Source: JBAXPW01 sp037132015
GTDB lineage: Bacteria; Patescibacteriota; Microgenomatia; UBA1406; GWC2-37-13
Reading direction: 5' to 3'
DNA length: 49,373 nucleotides
Assembly (NCBI GenBank): GCA_037132015.1
Contig: JBAXPW010000001.1
Span: 1 to 49,373 of the forward strand
A program made the translations under genes and the position numbers. Shown piece after piece: positions 17,817 through 26,181 of the stretch (within the stretch, counting starts at the first letter, position 1; each line of letters begins with the position of its first letter). Under the pieces are notes generated by a model. The model did no database searches. It was given only the letters and a program-made list of their open reading frames with translations, and was not told where the DNA came from.

Positions 17817-18764
17817 ATGAAAAAGAAGCATTATAAACAGAAAGAAGAAATAGTACCAGTAATAATAAAAAAGTCAGGTAAAAAACGTTGGCTTATATTA
17901 GGTTTTTGTCTTTGTCTGTCCATTTATTCTATATTTGTACTATTCCGTGATTATCAAAAATCTAGTTTTTATAGTTATACAGACCGTGTTAATATAGTTG
18001 TGTTTGGGAAAAAGACCAATTTTTACTCACTTGGTATGAGTGATAATATAAATTATATGGTTTCATATTATCCCGATATGAGGGTTGAAGTTCCTGGTGG
18101 ATATGGGTTATATAGGATTGGAGCTTTAGGAAAGTTTCTTAAATTGGAAAAAAATCCTGAGCTGTTAAAACGGACATTTTCATCTGTTACTTCTACATTT
18201 ATCACCTATTATTTTTATGATTCAAATGATGAGATATATTATGGAAAAGATCGAGACACAAGCGCAAATATGCCTTCAATGCAAAGTATTTTATTTAGTA
18301 ACTCAAATGCAAATATAGTAGACAGACTTGCAATTTTATTTGCTTTTTCTCAAAAAAAATCTCAGGATATCAGGTTGTTGACTCGTCTTCGTACTGAGAC
18401 CGATGAAATGGATGATATTGTATTTAATGAAAAATCATTTCGCGACTTATATCTTGGATATTTTTATCAAAATACGTATAGAAGAGAAAAAAATAATATA
18501 CAAATAGTATATGGAAAAAGTTATAAAACGGTTCAACGTATGAGTGATCTTCTCGAAGGAAATGGCATTCGAGTAAGTGATTACACCTATTCTGACAATC
18601 CAAAACGATTATGCCAAATTGTTGAAGATAAAGACATTGTATCCCAGACAGCAAAAGGACTTTCACGGTATTTTGGTTGTCAAATTGTACGAGGAAATAC
18701 CGATATCTATGATATTATCTTTCATCTAGGTGATAAAGAAAGGGATTGGCAAGTGAGTTCGTAA
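17817..18764 (+). CDS. Membrane-anchored protein with a LytR_C-like C-terminal domain
   Basis: This 315-residue protein has a Lys-rich cytoplasmic start, one membrane helix WLILGFCLCLSIYSIFVLF at about residues 25-43, and a large outside part. The last 90 residues (IQIVYGKSYKTVQRMSDLLEG, then QTAKGLSRYFGCQIV) resemble the LytR_C domain, an outside module often next to LytR-CpsA-Psr phosphotransferases. No LCP catalytic domain is recognisable in the middle region, which may be a decayed or unrelated version. It lies between the antiporter and transporter genes. The domain call is tentative. Confidence 0.6.
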   Translation: MKKKHYKQKEEIVPVIIKKSGKKRWLILGFCLCLSIYSIFVLFRDYQKSSFYSYTDRVNIVVFGKKTNFYSLGMSDNINYMVSYYPDMRVEVPGGYGLYRIGALGKFLKLEKNPELLKRTFSSVTSTFITYYFYDSNDEIYYGKDRDTSANMPSMQSILFSNSNANIVDRLAILFAFSQKKSQDIRLLTRLRTETDEMDDIVFNEKSFRDLYLGYFYQNTYRREKNNIQIVYGKSYKTVQRMSDLLEGNGIRVSDYTYSDNPKRLCQIVEDKDIVSQTAKGLSRYFGCQIVRGNTDIYDIIFHLGDKERDWQVSS

Positions 18765-18805
18765 ACTTCGCTTGAAAGAGTTAAACTAAACAAATACAAT
18801 AAGCG

Positions 18806-19672
18806 ATGACTTGGATTACATTTGCATTCATAGCTCTATTTAGTTTTGGTATTCAAAAATTTCTCTTCAAAGTATCTGCAGAAAGAAATTATTCCTCAAA
18901 ACGTATCACGCTTTATTTTATGGCTACAGTTACTTGTATAGCTCTAATAGTACAACTCATTTTTTTTCGATCTGATTCGATGGTTCATTTATTAGTAGTC
19001 TTTGGTGCAGGAATTAACGGTATAGCATTTTTGTTACTTTCCTTGACTCGTCTCAAGGCTCTAAAGCTTGCACCATCATTAGTGGTTATGCCACTCTTTG
19101 AGTTGTCAAATATCCTTATGTTACCTCTTTCTATTTTGTTGTTTCACGATTCTATCTCTGGAATTCAATATATTGGAATTATTCTTGGAACATTTGCAGG
19201 ACTATTATTACTAAAAAAGCAAGATGCAGAGCATTCCAAATACCCCCATTTTATAATAGGAGTCCTTTTTGCATGTGGTGCAATGGTTTGTGCGTTATTT
19301 TTAGGATTGACTTCAAAATATATTGCAATTTCTGACGTTAATAAAGTTACGTTTATCTTGATCTCATATGGAATAAATACATTAATTTTACTTATACAGA
19401 CAGGAAGTTCGTATGTTAGGAAAAAGGAAACAATTTGTATTAATTATGAAGAAATACGACTTGGCATAGGCATAGGGATATTTAATTTTATAGCATTTTT
19501 CTCGCATATTTATGCATTACAAACCCAGTCGATACCTGTTGTAGGAGTAATTGTATCTTGTTCGACAGTTGTTGCACTCGGGCTATCTATATATTTCTAT
19601 AAAGAAAAATTGACTGTCCAACGAATACTAGGTATCATAATGGCGTTCATTGCAGTATTGTTATTAAAATAA
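18806..19672 (+). CDS. EamA/DMT-superfamily transporter
   Basis: This 288-residue membrane protein has about ten helices in two related halves. The first ends in GIQYIGIILGTFAGLLLLKK and the second in VQRILGIIMAFIAVLLLK, the typical EamA half-end. Such proteins export or import metabolites; the substrate cannot be read. It precedes the PfkB kinase gene by 12 bases and could share its message. That makes a nucleoside, homocysteine or other product of the neighbouring pathway a possible cargo, as inference only. A TACAAT box lies five bases before the ATG. Confidence 0.8.
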   Translation: MTWITFAFIALFSFGIQKFLFKVSAERNYSSKRITLYFMATVTCIALIVQLIFFRSDSMVHLLVVFGAGINGIAFLLLSLTRLKALKLAPSLVVMPLFELSNILMLPLSILLFHDSISGIQYIGIILGTFAGLLLLKKQDAEHSKYPHFIIGVLFACGAMVCALFLGLTSKYIAISDVNKVTFILISYGINTLILLIQTGSSYVRKKETICINYEEIRLGIGIGIFNFIAFFSHIYALQTQSIPVVGVIVSCSTVVALGLSIYFYKEKLTVQRILGIIMAFIAVLLLK

Positions 19673-19684
19673 TAGTTTATTAAT

Positions 19685-20629
19685 ATGAAAAAATATATTC
19701 ATGCGCTTATAACTGGTTCTATTGCATTTGATGAAATTATGGATTTTAATGCTCCATTTCAAGATTATTTTCATCCCGAACAACTTCATCAAATAAATGT
19801 CTCATTTGTTGTTGATAACTTAAAAAAACAAATAGGAGGTACTGCAACAAATATTGCATATAGCCTCTCTTTACTTAAATGTAATAATTTTCATATATTA
19901 GGAAGTGTGGGAAAAGATGGGAACGATATTGTGCATTTTTTCAAAAAAATGAAAATGAATGTTGATGGAATTTATATTGACAAAGAGTTATACACCGCTA
20001 CAGGACGAGTTATAACCGATATTAATGATAATCAAATATGGGGATTTTATTATGGAGCTGGAGCAAAATCATCTATGATTGATCCAACAAAATTTATAAA
20101 AAATAACTCTCTTTTTATGATTTCACCCAATCATGAGAATGGATTTTTACATTTTTTGAGATATGCTATTGAACATAACGTTGATTACATCTTTGATCCC
20201 GGGTTTACACTTACGTGGATTAGTGATCATGATCTTCGTGATGGTGTCGCACATGCAACTTATTTGATAGGTAACGATTATGAGATTGCACTAATTTGTC
20301 GGAGACTAAACACAACCGTTGAAGAATATCTCAAAAAAGGCACCATCGTTATCACTACATTGGGGGATAGGGGAGTAACATACGAAGATTCAGGAAAAAA
20401 AATTACTGTTGAATCATATCCTGTTGATAAACCAATAGATCCTACTGGAGCAGGGGATGCGTGGCGGGGCGGATTTATGTATGGACTATTAAATGATTAT
20501 AATATTCATGATTCTTTAATTCTTGGGAATGTGATGGCAAGTTATTCTGTGGAGTCATATGGTACCGTGAATCACACACCACAAAAAAAGGATATAAATA
20601 AACGTATTAAACTATTGAAAAATAGATAG
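19685..20629 (+). CDS. PfkB-family kinase, possibly adenosine kinase
   Basis: This 314-residue ribokinase-fold protein has the N-terminal GGTATNIAYSLSLLKC motif, LGSVGKDGND, and the C-terminal signature DPTGAGDAWRGGFMYGLL with catalytic Asp in GAGD. PfkB enzymes phosphorylate sugars or nucleosides. The gene lies 70 bases ahead of S-adenosylhomocysteinase, whose products are homocysteine and adenosine. Adenosine is therefore the most attractive substrate, since its removal pulls the hydrolase reaction forward. A sugar kinase remains possible from sequence alone. Confidence 0.88.
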   Translation: MKKYIHALITGSIAFDEIMDFNAPFQDYFHPEQLHQINVSFVVDNLKKQIGGTATNIAYSLSLLKCNNFHILGSVGKDGNDIVHFFKKMKMNVDGIYIDKELYTATGRVITDINDNQIWGFYYGAGAKSSMIDPTKFIKNNSLFMISPNHENGFLHFLRYAIEHNVDYIFDPGFTLTWISDHDLRDGVAHATYLIGNDYEIALICRRLNTTVEEYLKKGTIVITTLGDRGVTYEDSGKKITVESYPVDKPIDPTGAGDAWRGGFMYGLLNDYNIHDSLILGNVMASYSVESYGTVNHTPQKKDINKRIKLLKNR

Positions 20630-20699
20630 GAATTTTGTATTTTGTGCTGTAATATGTATATATAATAATTTAAAAAGTTACTATTTCAATTATGGTCGT

Positions 20700-21959
20700 A
20701 TGAAAAAACAATATGATATCAAAGATATAAATTTAGCAACAGAAGGTGAAAAATTGATTCAATGGGCATGGCGTGATATGCCAGTTCTTCAAATAATAAA
20801 AAAACGTTTTGAAAAAGAACAGACACTAAAAGGCGCAAAAATGGGCGCTTGTCTTCACGTTACTTCAGAAACTGCAAACTTGGCAATAACTCTCAAAGCG
20901 GCAGGAGCTGATGTGTTTCTTTGCGCTAGTAATCCACTCTCAACAAATGACGCTGTAGCATCAGCTCTAGTTAAAAATCACGGCATCGCTGTATATGCAA
21001 TAAAAGGTGAAGATAACGAAACTTATTATAAACATTTACATGCAATTCTTGATGTCAAACCTACTCTTACAATGGACGACGGAGCAGATATCGTGAGTCT
21101 TTTACACACGACCTATGCTTCTCAGGCTGGTGAAGTAGTAGGATCAACGGAAGAGACCACAACTGGTGTGATTCGACTTCGAGCTCTTGAGAAGGATGGT
21201 AAATTAAAAATTCCAGTTCTTGCTGTAAATGACAATTTGACAAAACACTTATTTGATAATAGATACGGTACGGGACAATCGACAATTGATGGAATTATTC
21301 GCGCTACAAATATTTTATTAGCAGGAAAAACATTTGTTGTGTGTGGATATGGATGGTGTGGAAGGGGAGTAGCAATGCGTGCACGAGGTATGGGTTCACG
21401 AGTTATTGTCTGTGAAATTGACTATATAAAAGCTCTTGAAGCAAAAATGGATGGATATGAGGTAATGCCTCTCATTGATGCTATAAAAGAAGCTGATGTT
21501 GTGTTATCAACAACAGGAAATAAGTATGTTGTTGATGAAAAACATCTTAAAGTGGCAAAAAATCATGTTATTTTGGCACAATCAGGTCACTTTGATGTTG
21601 AAATAAACAAGGCATATCTTAAAGAGAGTGCAGAAAAAATTGAATCAGTTCGTCCATTTGTTGATGCATATTCAATCAAAGGGAAAACCATCTACTTGTT
21701 AGCAGATGGTAGATTGGTTAATCTTGCTGCTGCTGATGGACATCCTGCATCCGTGATGGATATGAGTTTTGCAGGGCAAGCACTGTCAGCAGAATATATG
21801 TGGAAAAATCATAAAACACTTGAGAAAAAAGTCCATACATTACCAACTAAACTTGATGAAGAGATTGCACGACTCAAACTAGAAGCTGAAGGAGTGAAAA
21901 TAGACGCTCTCACAGCAGTTCAAAAAAAGTATCTTTCATCATGGGAAGAGGGGACGTAA
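20700..21959 (+). CDS. ahcY: S-adenosylhomocysteinase
   Basis: This 419-residue enzyme splits S-adenosylhomocysteine into adenosine and homocysteine with bound NAD. Visible are the substrate regions MGACLHVTSETANLAITL and TMDDGADIVSLLHT, the STEETTTGVIRL loop, the NAD Rossmann motif VVCGYGWCGRGVAMRARG at about residues 213-230, and a C-terminal end LTAVQKKYLSSWEEGT. Length matches the short archaeal/bacterial form. It follows the PfkB kinase gene. The window encodes at least four SAM-dependent methyltransferases whose by-product it would remove, and enzymes at 44.4-47.0 kb that could use its homocysteine. Confidence 0.97.
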   Translation: MKKQYDIKDINLATEGEKLIQWAWRDMPVLQIIKKRFEKEQTLKGAKMGACLHVTSETANLAITLKAAGADVFLCASNPLSTNDAVASALVKNHGIAVYAIKGEDNETYYKHLHAILDVKPTLTMDDGADIVSLLHTTYASQAGEVVGSTEETTTGVIRLRALEKDGKLKIPVLAVNDNLTKHLFDNRYGTGQSTIDGIIRATNILLAGKTFVVCGYGWCGRGVAMRARGMGSRVIVCEIDYIKALEAKMDGYEVMPLIDAIKEADVVLSTTGNKYVVDEKHLKVAKNHVILAQSGHFDVEINKAYLKESAEKIESVRPFVDAYSIKGKTIYLLADGRLVNLAAADGHPASVMDMSFAGQALSAEYMWKNHKTLEKKVHTLPTKLDEEIARLKLEAEGVKIDALTAVQKKYLSSWEEGT

Positions 21960-22200
21960 ACACACATATAAAGTTATAAAGTTCGTAAAGGCGAAAGGGA
22001 AAAAGATAAGATACTGATGAAAGACTAAAGACTAAAAATTAAAGATTGAGGGAAAAAAGTTCATCAAGTTTATTAAGTTATAAAGTTAAACGTCAGAAGG
22101 AGTATGTCATCCGAATCGGCAAGTCATCCCCGCCCTGAAATACCTTAAGGTAAACTCCGGCGGGTTTACATATGGATACAAACAGATCCATGTGTTATAA
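21960..22200. repeat. Repeat-rich intergenic stretch with three pairing elements
   Basis: The first 130 bases carry words such as GAAAGACTAAAGACTAAAAA and AAGTTATAAAGTTAAAC, shared with other gaps in the window. Then come CCCGCC (22129-22134) pairing with GGCGGG (22159-22164), GTAAAC/GTTTAC (22150-22155 and 22164-22169) and a ten-base arm pair at 22168-22177 and 22186-22195 with one wobble. Some pairings exclude one another. No poly-T tail follows, so a simple terminator is unlikely. Confidence 0.45.
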
Positions 22201-22224
22201 AGTCGAAAAGTTTTATTACATCAT

Positions 22225-22401
22225 ATGATTATTCCGCTTATAATACTTGGAATATTTGTATTTTCGTTCCTTATGGCATGGAGATCGATGAGTGATTTTG
22301 GTGTACCAGAAGAGATCACAAAAATTATTCAAAAGAAAAAAATGAAAGGATCGATTATATTCTTTCGAGATAAAGTAAAACATTATACTAATAGAAGTTA
22401 G
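22225..22401 (+). CDS. 58-residue single-pass membrane protein
   Basis: A short frame from ATG 22225 to TAG 22399-22401 encodes MIIPLIILGIFVFSFLMAWR, then a basic tail with PEEITKIIQKKKMKG and FFRDKVKHYTNRS. One N-terminal helix followed by a positively charged cytoplasmic tail is a normal design for tiny membrane proteins. Two hairpins lie upstream, and the TPR gene converges 11 bases downstream. No family is recognised. Confidence 0.5.
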   Translation: MIIPLIILGIFVFSFLMAWRSMSDFGVPEEITKIIQKKKMKGSIIFFRDKVKHYTNRS

Positions 22402-22412
22402 ATCATTGTGTT

Positions 22413-23204
22413 CTATTCCTCATTTTCATCCTCTTCGGGAGGAATATTGACCAGCTCTTCTTTTTCACTCGAGTCAATTTCATTTGCTAGTTTTTCCCAT
22501 TCATCTTCGTCTTCAGTGGTGTCTTCTTCAGCGCCCTCAGGAATATCTTCTTGTCCCATTTTATCCAAATTTGTTTGAATATTTGAAGGAAATGATATGT
22601 AATGCGCGACTTTACGTCCTTTTGATTCCTCGCGTATAAATACTACAACTTTATTTACAATTGCTTCTTTAATAAAAACGCTATAAACACTTTTTGCTTT
22701 AAGAAAAAAAGTGAGACGTTTTGACAAATCATCAGGAAGACCTCCTATGTATTCGCCACCTCGAGTTCTAATTTCAAGACGTCTCTTTTTAAAATTAAGT
22801 AATACCTCTTGACCGCCTAAAAGATGCACAAGATGATCTTTTTGTCCCAAATTTACTAATGCAACTGTCTTGGTTTTTCCGGGGGTTTCAAGAAACGTAT
22901 CGGGATTTAATATTGATTTTTCAACAGTCATATTCTTAACACCTCTTTGCTCGAGTATAGCAAGACGGTCCAATTGGTCTAAAGCAACTTGATTGCCTGG
23001 TTGTATACGCAATGCTTTATTGTAATATTCGCGAGCCTCCTTAGTTTGTTTGGTTTGAAGATAAGCATATCCAAGTCTAAGAATCCCTCCAATATTTTTT
23101 TTATCAATTTCAAGTAATTTTAGGTTGAGCTCTACTGCCTTTTCCCAATTTGAGTTCATTGCTGAATCAACAGCTTGTTGTTCAAGTATTTCAATTTCTT
23201 CCAT
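22413..23204 (-). CDS. TPR-repeat protein with an acidic tail
   Basis: The first 80 or so residues hold two to three tetratricopeptide-like helix pairs (NSNWEKAVELNLKLLEIDKKN, then LRLGYAYLQTKQTKEAREYY and NKALRIQPGNQVALDQL). TPRs bind other proteins. The middle region (about 90-220) is a mixed alpha-beta domain without a recognised family, and the C-terminal 40 residues are strongly acidic (EGAEEDTTEDEDEWEKL). The longer start at 23213 is GTG; ATG at 23204 is preferred. The gene faces yebC across a 196-base divergent gap. The role is unknown. Confidence 0.75.
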   Translation of the reverse strand: MEEIEILEQQAVDSAMNSNWEKAVELNLKLLEIDKKNIGGILRLGYAYLQTKQTKEAREYYNKALRIQPGNQVALDQLDRLAILEQRGVKNMTVEKSILNPDTFLETPGKTKTVALVNLGQKDHLVHLLGGQEVLLNFKKRRLEIRTRGGEYIGGLPDDLSKRLTFFLKAKSVYSVFIKEAIVNKVVVFIREESKGRKVAHYISFPSNIQTNLDKMGQEDIPEGAEEDTTEDEDEWEKLANEIDSSEKEELVNIPPEEDENEE

Positions 23205-23400
23205 AGATATCACGTATATTTATATTACTTATTTTTATATTAAAACCTACAAAATTATATATGATGAGTATATACTATTGTAAGCTGTTTTTGAAAAGTG
23301 TCAATGCTAAAAATAGTTTTGGGTACATGAAAGTATAGGTGATTTTATCTCAATGTCAAGCTATAATAATGCTAGGTTGTAGGTTGAGATTTATAAAAAT

Positions 23401-24123
23401 ATGTCTGGACATTCCAAGTGGGCAAAAATAAAACGTCAAAAGGGAGTAAATGATCAAGCAAGAGGGGTATTATTTGCCAAATTAGGTCGGATGATTACTT
23501 TAGCTGTAATTGAAGGAGGAGGCATTGATCCCAATCTTAATGTGCGATTGCGATTGGCGATTGAAAAGGCAAAGTCAGAGAATACACCAAAGGAAAATAT
23601 TGAACGTGCAATCGAGAAGGGTGGGGGAGCAGATCAATTAAAACTGAAGGAAGTACATTATGAAGCATTTGGTCCAGAGGGAGTAGCACTCTATATTACG
23701 GCCTCAACCGATAATAGTAATCGCACAAACGCTGAGATAAGAAATACGTTAGAACGTAATGGGGGAAAGGTAGGAGGGCAGGGTGCAACAGCATATTTAT
23801 TTACACAATTGGGTATGGTTACGGTTAGTAAGGAAGTTCATACGGAAGACGAAATATTTGAAATAGGTGATACGTTGAATGTTATTGATATTGATGAAGA
23901 TGAAACATCAATCACGATATTTTTCCCTTTTGAGATACTTGGAAAGGCAAAAGAACGTATAAGTAATAAGAAAACATCAATTCCTGAGCAGGTTTTTCGC
24001 TCATTAACGAGTGTTACAGTTTCTTCTTCTGAAATTGAGGAAAAAGTGATTCATCTTGTTTCAGCTCTTGAGGAATTAGATGATGTTCATGCTGTATATA
24101 CAAACATGGAGTTTATTAATTAA
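23401..24123 (+). CDS. yebC: YebC/PmpR-family protein (TACO1 homologue)
   Basis: This 240-residue protein begins with the family signature MSGHSKWAKIKRQKGVND and contains ENTPKENIERAIEKGGG and YEAFGPEGVALYITASTDN. YebC proteins were first described as DNA-binding regulators, and more recent work ties some to translation of proline-rich stretches. Length and motifs are complete. A TATAAT-like box (CTATAATAATG) lies about 30 bases upstream. The GTG-start membrane gene at 24135 follows 11 bases later and probably shares its message. Confidence 0.95.
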   Translation: MSGHSKWAKIKRQKGVNDQARGVLFAKLGRMITLAVIEGGGIDPNLNVRLRLAIEKAKSENTPKENIERAIEKGGGADQLKLKEVHYEAFGPEGVALYITASTDNSNRTNAEIRNTLERNGGKVGGQGATAYLFTQLGMVTVSKEVHTEDEIFEIGDTLNVIDIDEDETSITIFFPFEILGKAKERISNKKTSIPEQVFRSLTSVTVSSSEIEEKVIHLVSALEELDDVHAVYTNMEFIN

Positions 24124-24134
24124 GATCAGAAATT

Positions 24135-24944
24135 GTGAATAAATTATTGCAAAAATTGTTTGTAAAATCGCTTTCGCGTATTGAAAAACGAATTCGAATT
24201 GTCATTAGTGCGTCATTACTTACGTTGATGATGTTTAGTTCTACTTTTGTTTTTTTTGATAATGGATGGTTTATTTTTATCCCACTATTTATAGTAGTTA
24301 CGTATATCTTGACTTTTTTTGCGGTATTGGAAGGAGTAAATAATATAGAATGGATCACACTTTTTATAGTACCTCTTTGTATTAGTATAGTATTTTATTG
24401 TCTATTTTTTCTATTTCCATCAAGATGGATAACTCGCATCCCATTTATTACGATGTACGGTCTTACTATTTATGCCACGTTACTTTGTTCAAACATATTT
24501 AATGTTGGAGTAGAGAAGAGTCTGCAATTATATCGAGCTGCATTTTCAGTAAATTATTTTATTCATGCATTCATATTGTTTTTAACTATAAATGTTCTTC
24601 TTTCTTTTAAATTTAATTTTATAATAAATGCAGTTTTAACTTATGGAATAATCTATACTATGGCGATTCAGTTGTTATGGACAGTAAAATTACGACCAAA
24701 TATAGAAAGAGTTACGCATTATTATGCAATTTTTATTGCATTGCTTGTAACGGAATTAATGGTGTTTCTTTCTTTTGTACCAATACAAACCTCAATATAT
24801 GCTCTTTTTATTGCAGCAATCTACTATAGTTTGGCTGGGCTCATTTTTAACTATTATGATCAACGATTATTTAAACAAACTATCCGTGAATATGTGTTTG
24901 TACTCATTTTTGTTTGCATAATTGTATTCTTAACATTGACCTAA
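24135..24944 (+). CDS. Multi-pass membrane protein of unknown function
   Basis: This 269-residue protein starts at GTG 24135 and has a basic N-terminus (SLSRIEKRIRIV) followed by about eight hydrophobic helices, for example FIFIPLFIVVTYILTFFAVL and ALFIAAIYYSLAGLIFNYY. No conserved catalytic or transporter motif was found. It lies directly after yebC. It is the last rightward gene before the 1.24 kb gene-free region. The frame is convincing because it is open, hydrophobic and closely spaced, but its function is not readable. Confidence 0.7.
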   Translation: MNKLLQKLFVKSLSRIEKRIRIVISASLLTLMMFSSTFVFFDNGWFIFIPLFIVVTYILTFFAVLEGVNNIEWITLFIVPLCISIVFYCLFFLFPSRWITRIPFITMYGLTIYATLLCSNIFNVGVEKSLQLYRAAFSVNYFIHAFILFLTINVLLSFKFNFIINAVLTYGIIYTMAIQLLWTVKLRPNIERVTHYYAIFIALLVTELMVFLSFVPIQTSIYALFIAAIYYSLAGLIFNYYDQRLFKQTIREYVFVLIFVCIIVFLTLT

Positions 24945-25042
24945 ATATTTTTTTAAGGCAGACGAAGGGGAATAGAGGAGTGGGGTATTTACGAACGTGA
25001 ATAATGTGTAATATTTTTTTAATATACGAACGTTAAATATCC

Positions 25043-25503
25043 TATAATACTGTAATTTAAGCTCAAATAGTGAATAATTAGCAACATAACATCATATCTG
25101 CTAACTCAGAACCCCTCTACTTGAGAGGGAGTATAATGTGGATAAAGTTGCTAATTTAAGTTCAATTCTATTTAAATAGATTGACAGTACAATCTAATCA
25201 AACTATGTCAATTGATATAGTTTAATCTATCTGCAACCGTCATAGCACACAGACTCTGGATAAATCCAGAGCGACGAAAACTCGGAGACATTTTTATCCA
25301 AAATCTCAATTTTTATAATATTTGGGAGAAGTGGTTTAACAGAAATAATTAATGTGTTTATTAGCCCGCATCACTTCTCTGGAAGTGTATATATAACAAG
25401 AATATCTCCAATATTTAAAAGATCATATTACCAGTATATTTTAGGTGGAGAAGCTAGATATATAACGTCGTAAATTATATCTTTTACGACGTACACCTAG
25501 GTG
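25043..25503 (+). ncRNA. Candidate large structured RNA, family unknown
   Basis: A perfect -10 box TATAAT lies at 25043-25048. Downstream arms pair as follows: 25076-25085 with 25147-25156 (10 bp, enclosing hairpin 25113-25129); 25176-25182 with 25224-25230 (enclosing 25200-25206/25217-25223); hairpin 25254-25271 (7 bp, four-base loop); 25317-25329 with 25405-25415 (11 bp, two-base bulge); hairpin 25372-25387; 25442-25447 with 25494-25499, enclosing a 10-bp hairpin 25465-25474/25483-25492. I compared it by eye with RNase P, tmRNA, SRP and 6S RNA and with intron cores, and saw no match. The strand is chosen from the -10 box. Chance pairing in AT-rich DNA is a caution, but the two ten-base arms are hard to dismiss. 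Confidence 0.35.
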
Positions 25504-25670
25504 AAGAGAGTGGTTGTGCTCAATTTAGTAATTATTCAATTTTGATAATTTTTATGATTTTGTTGGGAAATATTTGAACATATATTTGAATTTGTATACA
25601 AAATTTCTCCTATTCTCACAGTTGGTAGATAGTGGTGAGCTGTTGGTAAATAGATAAATTAGATCACATA

Positions 25671-26071
25671 AGACGTCGGTTAATATCTTGAACAAGCTAT
25701 TAGCTAGTAGTTGACAGCTGGTTAGTTTATAGCTGTTTAGTTTATAGCTGTTTAGTTTATAGCTGTTTAGTTTATAGATTTTACGTTACAGGCAATAGTG
25801 AGTATGTGTCTTATATCATCTTTGAAACAATATGGTCTTAAATGGCGAATTACGACTATATTCTCTGAACAAGTGCATAGTTGATAGTTGTTTAGTTTGT
25901 AGGTTATAATGATTGCGTAAGACGTCGGTTAATGTACTTATACTGTTTGTAGGTTGTAGATAGTAGTTAGTAGCTTAAAGAAGGGAAAATATCTAGTCTT
26001 TTATAATCATTGGTGATTCCCCTTTTGTATTGTCGCTCTTAAGAGTACGCCTGTATGAGACGTCGGTTAAT
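25671..26071 (+). repeat. Three copies of AGACGTCGGTTAAT
   Basis: The 14-base word occurs exactly at 25671-25684, 25920-25933 and 26058-26071, all in the same orientation, with starts 249 and 138 bases apart. Two copies are preceded by TA and two are followed by GT. It contains the palindrome GACGTC. The GC-rich core stands out against the AT-rich surroundings, so it is conserved or recently duplicated. It may be a protein-binding site or a repeated RNA segment. Confidence 0.6.
25726..25778. repeat. 15-base tandem repeat (TTTATAGCTGTTTAG)
   Basis: Three exact copies of TTTATAGCTGTTTAG stand at 25726-25740, 25741-25755 and 25756-25770, followed by a partial copy, with a degenerate unit just before. 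The word TATAGCTGTTTAG also occurs, inverted, at 45858-45870 in the gap between the two PLP-enzyme genes. Copy number may vary between strains. Confidence 0.75.
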
Positions 26072-26181
26072 GTTAATATTTTTGTAAAGTTTTTGGTTAT
26101 TATTTTGTAGTTGGTTGTTTATAATCTATGTTCTTGATGAATCTTATCTATCTTTATATATTATAACCCTCTCCCCTCTTT

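Larger units (their letters stand above)
24945..26181. other. 1.24 kb gene-free region between converging genes
   Basis: No convincing protein frame exists here on either strand. Contents, in order: a -10 box at 25043; a dense set of paired arms from 25076 to 25503; a T-rich stretch; a 15-base tandem repeat (25726-25778); three copies of AGACGTCGGTTAAT (25671, 25920, 26058); TAGTT/GTAGG-type degenerate words; and a half copy of the CCCTCTCC palindrome (about 26164-26175). It is the longest gene-free stretch in an otherwise tightly packed window. Confidence 0.7.

Noticed and set aside
25043..25503. RNase P RNA, tmRNA, SRP RNA, 6S RNA or a group I/II intron
   Set aside because: The conserved cores I could check by eye (for example GAGGAAAGTCC of RNase P, a tRNA-like end for tmRNA, a domain V hairpin) are missing. 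Only 'structured RNA, unknown' is defensible.
24945..26181. CRISPR array
   Set aside because: The repeated words are 14-15 bases, unevenly spaced or directly tandem, with no regular spacers. No cas gene is nearby.
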